From Lachnospiraceae bacterium (GTDB lineage: Bacteria > Bacillota_A > Clostridia > Lachnospirales > Lachnospiraceae): a stretch of 62,767 bases of DNA. The notes under the pieces are model-generated. The model ran no database searches. It was not told the DNA's origin and saw only the letters and a list, made by a program, of their open reading frames with translations. Shown here one piece after another: positions 59,108 to 62,767 of this stretch. Position 1 is the first letter of the stretch, and each line of letters starts with the position of its first letter. The position numbers were made by a program, and so were the translations under genes. The DNA lies in contig QXWX01000039.1 in assembly GCA_009911175.1 (NCBI GenBank), positions 1 to 62,767 on the forward strand. Reading direction: 5' to 3'.

Positions 59108-60826
59108 ATGAGGCAGATTTCAGGCAACAAATTGTTGGTAAAAGCTTTAAAGGAAGAAGGCGTGGATACCCTGTTTGGCTATCCGGGAGCCTGTACCATC
59201 GATATCAGCGATGAATTATACAGGCAGAGTGATATCCGGGTGATCCTTCCCCGGCATGAGCAGGCGCTGGTGCATGAGGCGGACGCTTATGCAAGAACCA
59301 CGGGAAGGACCGGGGTCTGTCTGGTCACCAGCGGACCAGGGGCCACCAATCTGGTGACAGGACTGGCAACGGCCAATTATGACAGCGTGCCTCTGGTATG
59401 CTTTACGGGACAGGTGGCGCGTCATCTCATCGGAAATGACGCGTTCCAGGAAGTGGACATTGTGGGGATCACAAGAAGCATCACAAAGTACGGTGTGACC
59501 GTCCGCAACCGGGCGGATCTGGGCAGGATCATCAAGGAAGCTTTTTACATCGCGCGGACAGGCCGACCGGGACCGGTGCTGATCGATCTGCCCAAGGATG
59601 TGATGGCGGAGCTGGGAAACGCGGATTATCCCAAGGATGTGAATATCCGCGGCTACAAGCCCAATACCAATGTCCATATCGGCCAGCTCAAGCGTGCCCT
59701 GAAGATGCTGCATAAAGCAAAGCGGCCCCTGTTCCTGGCAGGGGGAGGCGTAAATATCGCAGAGGCCAACGAGGTATTCATGGAGGTGGTGGATAAGACC
59801 GGTGTGCCGGTGATCACCACAGTCATGGGACGGGGGGCGATCCCTACAGATCACCCGCTGTTCATCGGCAATCTGGGAATGCATGGCGCCTATGCGGCCA
59901 ATATGGCGGTGAGCGAGTGTGATCTGCTGTTTTCCATCGGCACCCGGTTCAATGACCGGATCACCGGAAAGCTCCATGCCTTTGCGCCCAATGCGAAGAT
60001 TGTCCATATCGATATCGATACCGCATCGATTTCCAGAAATATTTCCGTGGATGTGCCCATCGTAGCGGACGCGAAAGAAGCCATTATGAAGATGAAGGAG
60101 TATGTAGAAAGCTGCAATACCAAAAAGTGGCTCAAAGAGATTGAGGGCTGGAAGCAGGAGCACCCGCTGGCTATGCGGCCGCATAAGAGCCTGGGGCCGG
60201 TGGATATCCTGGATGCGGTCAACCGCCAGTTTGAGGAGGCCATTGTGGTGACGGACGTAGGGCAGCATCAGATGTTTGCCGCCCAGTATACGGAGATCAC
60301 GGCGAAAAAGAAGCTGATCATGTCCGGTGGACTGGGGACCATGGGTTATGGCTTTCCGGGAGGCATCGGAGCCAGACTCGGCAATCCGGATACGCCGGTC
60401 ATTGTGATCTCCGGCGACGGCGGGATGCAGATGAATATTCAGGAATTTGCCACCGCGGTTCTGGAAGAGCTTCCGGTCATCGTCTGCGTGTTCAATAATA
60501 CATATCTGGGAATGGTACGGCAGTGGCAGAAGCTGTTTTACGGAAAGCGCTACGGCATGACGGATCTGCGCGCCGGTGCGCTGACCCGCAGGACCGGCGG
60601 CGAAGAAAAGCCGGTCTACACGCCGGACTTTGTGAAGCTGGCGGAGAGCTACGGGGCAAAGGGCATCCGTGTCACACAGCGGGAAGAGGTGGAAGCCGCA
60701 TTCGAAGAGGCAAAGAAGAATACGAAGACGCCGACCTTGATCGAATTTATCATAGATCCCGAGGAGATGGTGTATCCCATGATCCAGCCGGGCGGAACCC
60801 TGGAGGAAATGATCCTGGACTGCTGA
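59108..60826 (+). CDS. ilvB: acetolactate synthase, large (catalytic) subunit
   Basis: A 572-residue thiamine-diphosphate enzyme that condenses pyruvate to acetolactate, the first step of valine/leucine/isoleucine synthesis. E51 in LPRHEQALVHEADAYA activates the cofactor. The central FAD-binding domain and the C-terminal ThDP motif (GDGGMQMNIQEF, then FNNTYLGMVRQWQ) are intact. The ATG at 59108 is preferred over GTG 59105 given GGAGG 7 nt before. No T-box or leader attenuator is visible between the rpsO terminator and the gene. The regulatory subunit ilvN follows. Confidence 0.96.
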   Translation: MRQISGNKLLVKALKEEGVDTLFGYPGACTIDISDELYRQSDIRVILPRHEQALVHEADAYARTTGRTGVCLVTSGPGATNLVTGLATANYDSVPLVCFTGQVARHLIGNDAFQEVDIVGITRSITKYGVTVRNRADLGRIIKEAFYIARTGRPGPVLIDLPKDVMAELGNADYPKDVNIRGYKPNTNVHIGQLKRALKMLHKAKRPLFLAGGGVNIAEANEVFMEVVDKTGVPVITTVMGRGAIPTDHPLFIGNLGMHGAYAANMAVSECDLLFSIGTRFNDRITGKLHAFAPNAKIVHIDIDTASISRNISVDVPIVADAKEAIMKMKEYVESCNTKKWLKEIEGWKQEHPLAMRPHKSLGPVDILDAVNRQFEEAIVVTDVGQHQMFAAQYTEITAKKKLIMSGGLGTMGYGFPGGIGARLGNPDTPVIVISGDGGMQMNIQEFATAVLEELPVIVCVFNNTYLGMVRQWQKLFYGKRYGMTDLRAGALTRRTGGEEKPVYTPDFVKLAESYGAKGIRVTQREEVEAAFEEAKKNTKTPTLIEFIIDPEEMVYPMIQPGGTLEEMILDC

Positions 60827-60862
60827 TCGGATGTTTCGGGAGGATCCTGAGTGTCAAAATGG

Positions 60863-60916
60863 CTTTCATGATAATATGCGGAAGCGCTGCCCCCCGGCAG
60901 GCCTTCCGTATGAAAG
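60863..60916 (+). other. hairpin between ilvB and ilvN
   Basis: CTTTCAT (60863-60869) with ATGAAAG (60910-60916), CGGAAG with CTTCCG, and CTGCC with GGCAG stack into one stem with a C-rich loop. No T-run follows. It may set the ilvB:ilvN ratio or mRNA stability. Confidence 0.5.
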
Positions 60917-60932
60917 AGGAGTGAAAACAGAG

Positions 60933-61442
60933 ATGGATAATAGTATAAAAAAGAGATGGATTTCGTTATATGTGGAAAATCAGGTTGGTGTGCTGTCGAA
61001 GATCTCCGGGCTGTTTTCCGGTAAATCCTATAACCTGGACAGCCTGACGGTGGGAACAACGGAGGATCCCACGGTATCCCGTATGACCATCGCCACTGTC
61101 AGCGACGACGAGACCTTTGAGCAGATCAAAAAGCAGCTCAACCGGATGGTGGAAGTGATCAAGGTCATCGATTTTACGGATGTATTTGTCCGGATGAAGG
61201 AGATCCTCTATGTAAAAGTGAAAAAGTGTACCAGGGACGACAAGGCAGAGCTGTTCCAGATCGCGGATACCTTTAAGGCCAGGGTCATCGACTACGGAAA
61301 AGACAGTCTCCTTCTGGAGTTCGTCCAGACAGCGACAAAGAACGACGCGGTGGTGAAGCTGCTGAAGGAAGAATTTAAAAATATAGAGGTGGTCCGTGGA
61401 GGCAGTGTAGGAATCGAATCCATCAGTATGATGGAGCGATAG
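60933..61442 (+). CDS. ilvN: acetolactate synthase, small (regulatory) subunit
   Basis: A 169-residue regulatory subunit. The N-terminal ACT domain (about 8-80, WISLYVENQVGVLSKISGLF and SGKSYNLDSLTVG) binds valine for feedback control, and a C-terminal ACT-like domain follows. The ATG at 60933 is preceded by AGAGGAGTG. The longer ORF would start in the ilvB-ilvN hairpin. It follows ilvB after 106 nt, probably in one transcript. Confidence 0.94.
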   Translation: MDNSIKKRWISLYVENQVGVLSKISGLFSGKSYNLDSLTVGTTEDPTVSRMTIATVSDDETFEQIKKQLNRMVEVIKVIDFTDVFVRMKEILYVKVKKCTRDDKAELFQIADTFKARVIDYGKDSLLLEFVQTATKNDAVVKLLKEEFKNIEVVRGGSVGIESISMMER

Positions 61443-61444
61443 AA

Positions 61445-61616
61445 GTTACGATTCACAGACGTGTAACAATTCGGGTACAGAGTCGTCAAGCTTGCTTGTA
61501 AGACGCTGTATTCGAATTGTTATGCGGCTGGAAGCAGTCACTCAACGTACATAAGCAAAAGGGAAGCTGCGCAGCAGCGGTTTTGCGCATGTATGTTGAG
61601 CGGCTGTGAATCGTAA
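61445..61616. ncRNA. candidate structured RNA or foldback element with three-way junction
   Basis: The outer stem is TTACGATTCACAG (61446-61458) with CTGTGAATCGTAA (61604-61616), a perfect 13 bp. Arm A (61464-61522) pairs TAACAATTCGGGTACAG with CTGTATTCGAATTGTTA; its two non-Watson-Crick positions are G-U. Arm B (61541-61600) pairs CTCAACGTACAT with ATGTATGTTGAG (one G-U), then GCAAAA/TTTTGC and GCTGC/GCAGC. Whether it is an RNA gene, a regulatory leader or a mobile repeat cannot be decided. It starts with GTTAC like the repeats at 39543 and 46378. Confidence 0.5.
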
Positions 61617-61671
61617 ACGGCCTGAGGAAATGAATCGGGGAATAAATTGTAATAAAAAACAGAGTGCGCTC

Positions 61672-61700
61672 TTGAATTTTGCGCGGGATGGTATTATAAT
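61672..61700 (+). promoter_or_regulatory. ilvE promoter
   Basis: TTGAAT (61672-61677), a 17-nt spacer and a perfect TATAAT (61695-61700), 33 nt before the ilvE start. It shows that ilvE can be expressed separately from ilvBN. Confidence 0.75.
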
Positions 61701-61733
61701 GATTTTTATTATAGAGGAATGGAGGAGATACTG

Positions 61734-62759
61734 ATGGAGAAAAAGAAGATTGACTGGGAGAATCTGGGTTTTGCCTATATGAAGACCGATAAGCGGTATG
61801 TATCCAACTACAGGGACGGGGCATGGGACGCGGGTGCTCTCATTGAGGACGCGGATATCACCATGAACGAATGTGCCGGCGTCCTGCAGTATGCGCAGAC
61901 GATCTTTGAGGGGCTGAAAGCCTATACGACAGAGGACGGACGGATCGTGACCTTCCGGCCAGACCTGAACGGGCAGCGCATGATGGATTCCGCAGCCAGG
62001 ATGGAGATGCCCCAGTTTGATGCGGACCGCTTTGTGGACGCGGTGACGCAGACAGTCAAGGCAAACGCCGCATACGTACCTCCATACGGCTCCGGGGCAA
62101 CCCTGTACATCCGGCCTTATATGTTCGGGATCAATCCGGTCATCGGCGTGAAGCCTGCGGACGAGTATCAGTTCCGTGTATTTACGACTCCGGTGGGGCC
62201 CTATTTCAAGGGCGGCGTGAAGCCGCTGACGATCTGTGTGTCTGACTTTGACCGCGCCGCGCCGCGGGGAACCGGGCATATCAAGGCGGGCTTGAACTAT
62301 GCTATGAGCCTCCATGCGATCGTGAGCGCGCATGCCAATGGATTTGATGAAAATCTGTATCCGGATTCTGCGACCAGAACAAAGGTGGAGGAGACCGGAG
62401 GGGCCAACTTCCTTTTTGTGACAAAGGAGAACAAGATCGTGACGCCTCACTCGAATACCATTCTTCCGTCGATCACCAGACGTTCCCTGATGTATGTGGC
62501 GGAGCATTATCTGGGACTGGAAGTAGAAGAGCGGGATGTATACCTGGATGAGCTGAAGGATTTTGCGGAATGCGGGCTCTGCGGGACTGCGGCAGTCATT
62601 TCCCCGGTGGGAAAGATTGTGGACCACGGAAAAGAGATCTGCTTCCAGAGCGGCATGGAGAAGATGGGCGGGACGACCCGGAAGCTGTACGAGACACTGA
62701 CCGGTATCCAGATGGGACAGATCGAAGCTCCGAAAGGATGGATCCATGTAATCGAATAA
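61734..62759 (+). CDS. ilvE: branched-chain amino acid aminotransferase
   Basis: A 341-residue fold-type IV PLP aminotransferase that performs the last step of valine, leucine and isoleucine synthesis. The PLP-binding Lys is K184 in GTGHIKAGLNYAMS, and ETGGANFLFV plus ECGLCGTAAVISPVG near the C-terminus are family motifs. The ATG at 61734 follows GGAGGAGAT; ATG 61719 would place that site inside the gene. The gene has its own strong promoter downstream of the structured element and is complete. Confidence 0.95.
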   Translation: MEKKKIDWENLGFAYMKTDKRYVSNYRDGAWDAGALIEDADITMNECAGVLQYAQTIFEGLKAYTTEDGRIVTFRPDLNGQRMMDSAARMEMPQFDADRFVDAVTQTVKANAAYVPPYGSGATLYIRPYMFGINPVIGVKPADEYQFRVFTTPVGPYFKGGVKPLTICVSDFDRAAPRGTGHIKAGLNYAMSLHAIVSAHANGFDENLYPDSATRTKVEETGGANFLFVTKENKIVTPHSNTILPSITRRSLMYVAEHYLGLEVEERDVYLDELKDFAECGLCGTAAVISPVGKIVDHGKEICFQSGMEKMGGTTRKLYETLTGIQMGQIEAPKGWIHVIE

Positions 62760-62767
62760 TGAACAGG

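Noticed and set aside
59216..60268. 350-residue minus-strand ORF opposite ilvB
   Set aside because: Shadow of ilvB; composition rich in His and Arg as expected from antisense reading.

Overview
The window looks like part of the chromosome of a gut-type Lachnospiraceae (Clostridia, Bacillota). This is inferred from gene content and style: AGGAGG-type ribosome binding sites, GHKL/LytTR two-component systems, GPH sugar symporters paired with AraC regulators, BlaI/M56 pairs, cytidylate-kinase-like proteins beside transporters, and a rimP-nusA-rnpM-ylxQ-infB-rbfA-nrnA-truB-ribF operon. I found no rRNA, tRNA, CRISPR array or intact transposase.

Layout. (1) 1-5.6 kb: a redox/flavin accessory cluster (NTF2-like protein, flavodoxin-like protein, LysR, aldo/keto reductase, carboxymuconolactone decarboxylase-cupin) with a decayed stretch at 2.4-3.6 kb, where fragments of several genes are fused by internal deletions. 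(2) 5.6-18.5 kb: a two-part glycoside-utilisation locus. AraC regulator 1 is divergent from a GPH symporter, an esterase and a nucleoside-hydrolase-like enzyme. AraC regulator 2 is divergent from a GH2 enzyme, a second GPH symporter, a HAD hydrolase and a NagZ-like GH3 enzyme. (3) 18.6-25.1 kb: LysR divergent from a MATE exporter, a broken cytidylate-kinase-like gene and a heterodimeric ABC exporter. (4) 25.4-31.9 kb: a complete agmatine deiminase pathway (antiporter, agmatine deiminase, putrescine carbamoyltransferase, carbamate kinase) with a divergent membrane-bound LuxR regulator. It would convert agmatine to putrescine with ATP gain. (5) 32.0-34.3 kb: an NhaC-type antiporter and an intact cytidylate-kinase-like protein. 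(6) 34.4-41.8 kb: a BceAB-like ABC transporter divergent from the first of two adjacent LytTR/GHKL two-component systems. (7) 42.0-45.3 kb: BlaI repressor, M56 sensor protease and a 540-residue coiled-coil protein that I do not recognise. (8) 45.4-47.4 kb: a Cof-type HAD phosphatase and a CPBP membrane protease. (9) 47.4-62.8 kb: core genes, namely the rimP-to-ribF translation operon, a Na/Pi cotransporter-PhoU protein, rpsO, ilvB, ilvN and ilvE.

Between the genes lie two kinds of foldback element. One (163 bp at 33.5 kb, 58 bp derivative at 6.9 kb) has ends reading GAGTACTCTCGGAAA, and both copies end 23-24 nt before a start codon. The other starts with GTTAC and forms composite hairpins (39.5 kb, 46.4 kb, and a three-way-junction form at 61.4 kb).

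Operator-like sequences fit the local regulators: 9-nt direct repeats with a 21-nt period upstream of the GPH transporter (AraC) and upstream of the second LytTR response regulator, paired TAACA/TGTTA sites before blaI, and a palindrome between the LuxR gene and the agmatine operon. All product names come from reading the translated sequence; no database search was run.
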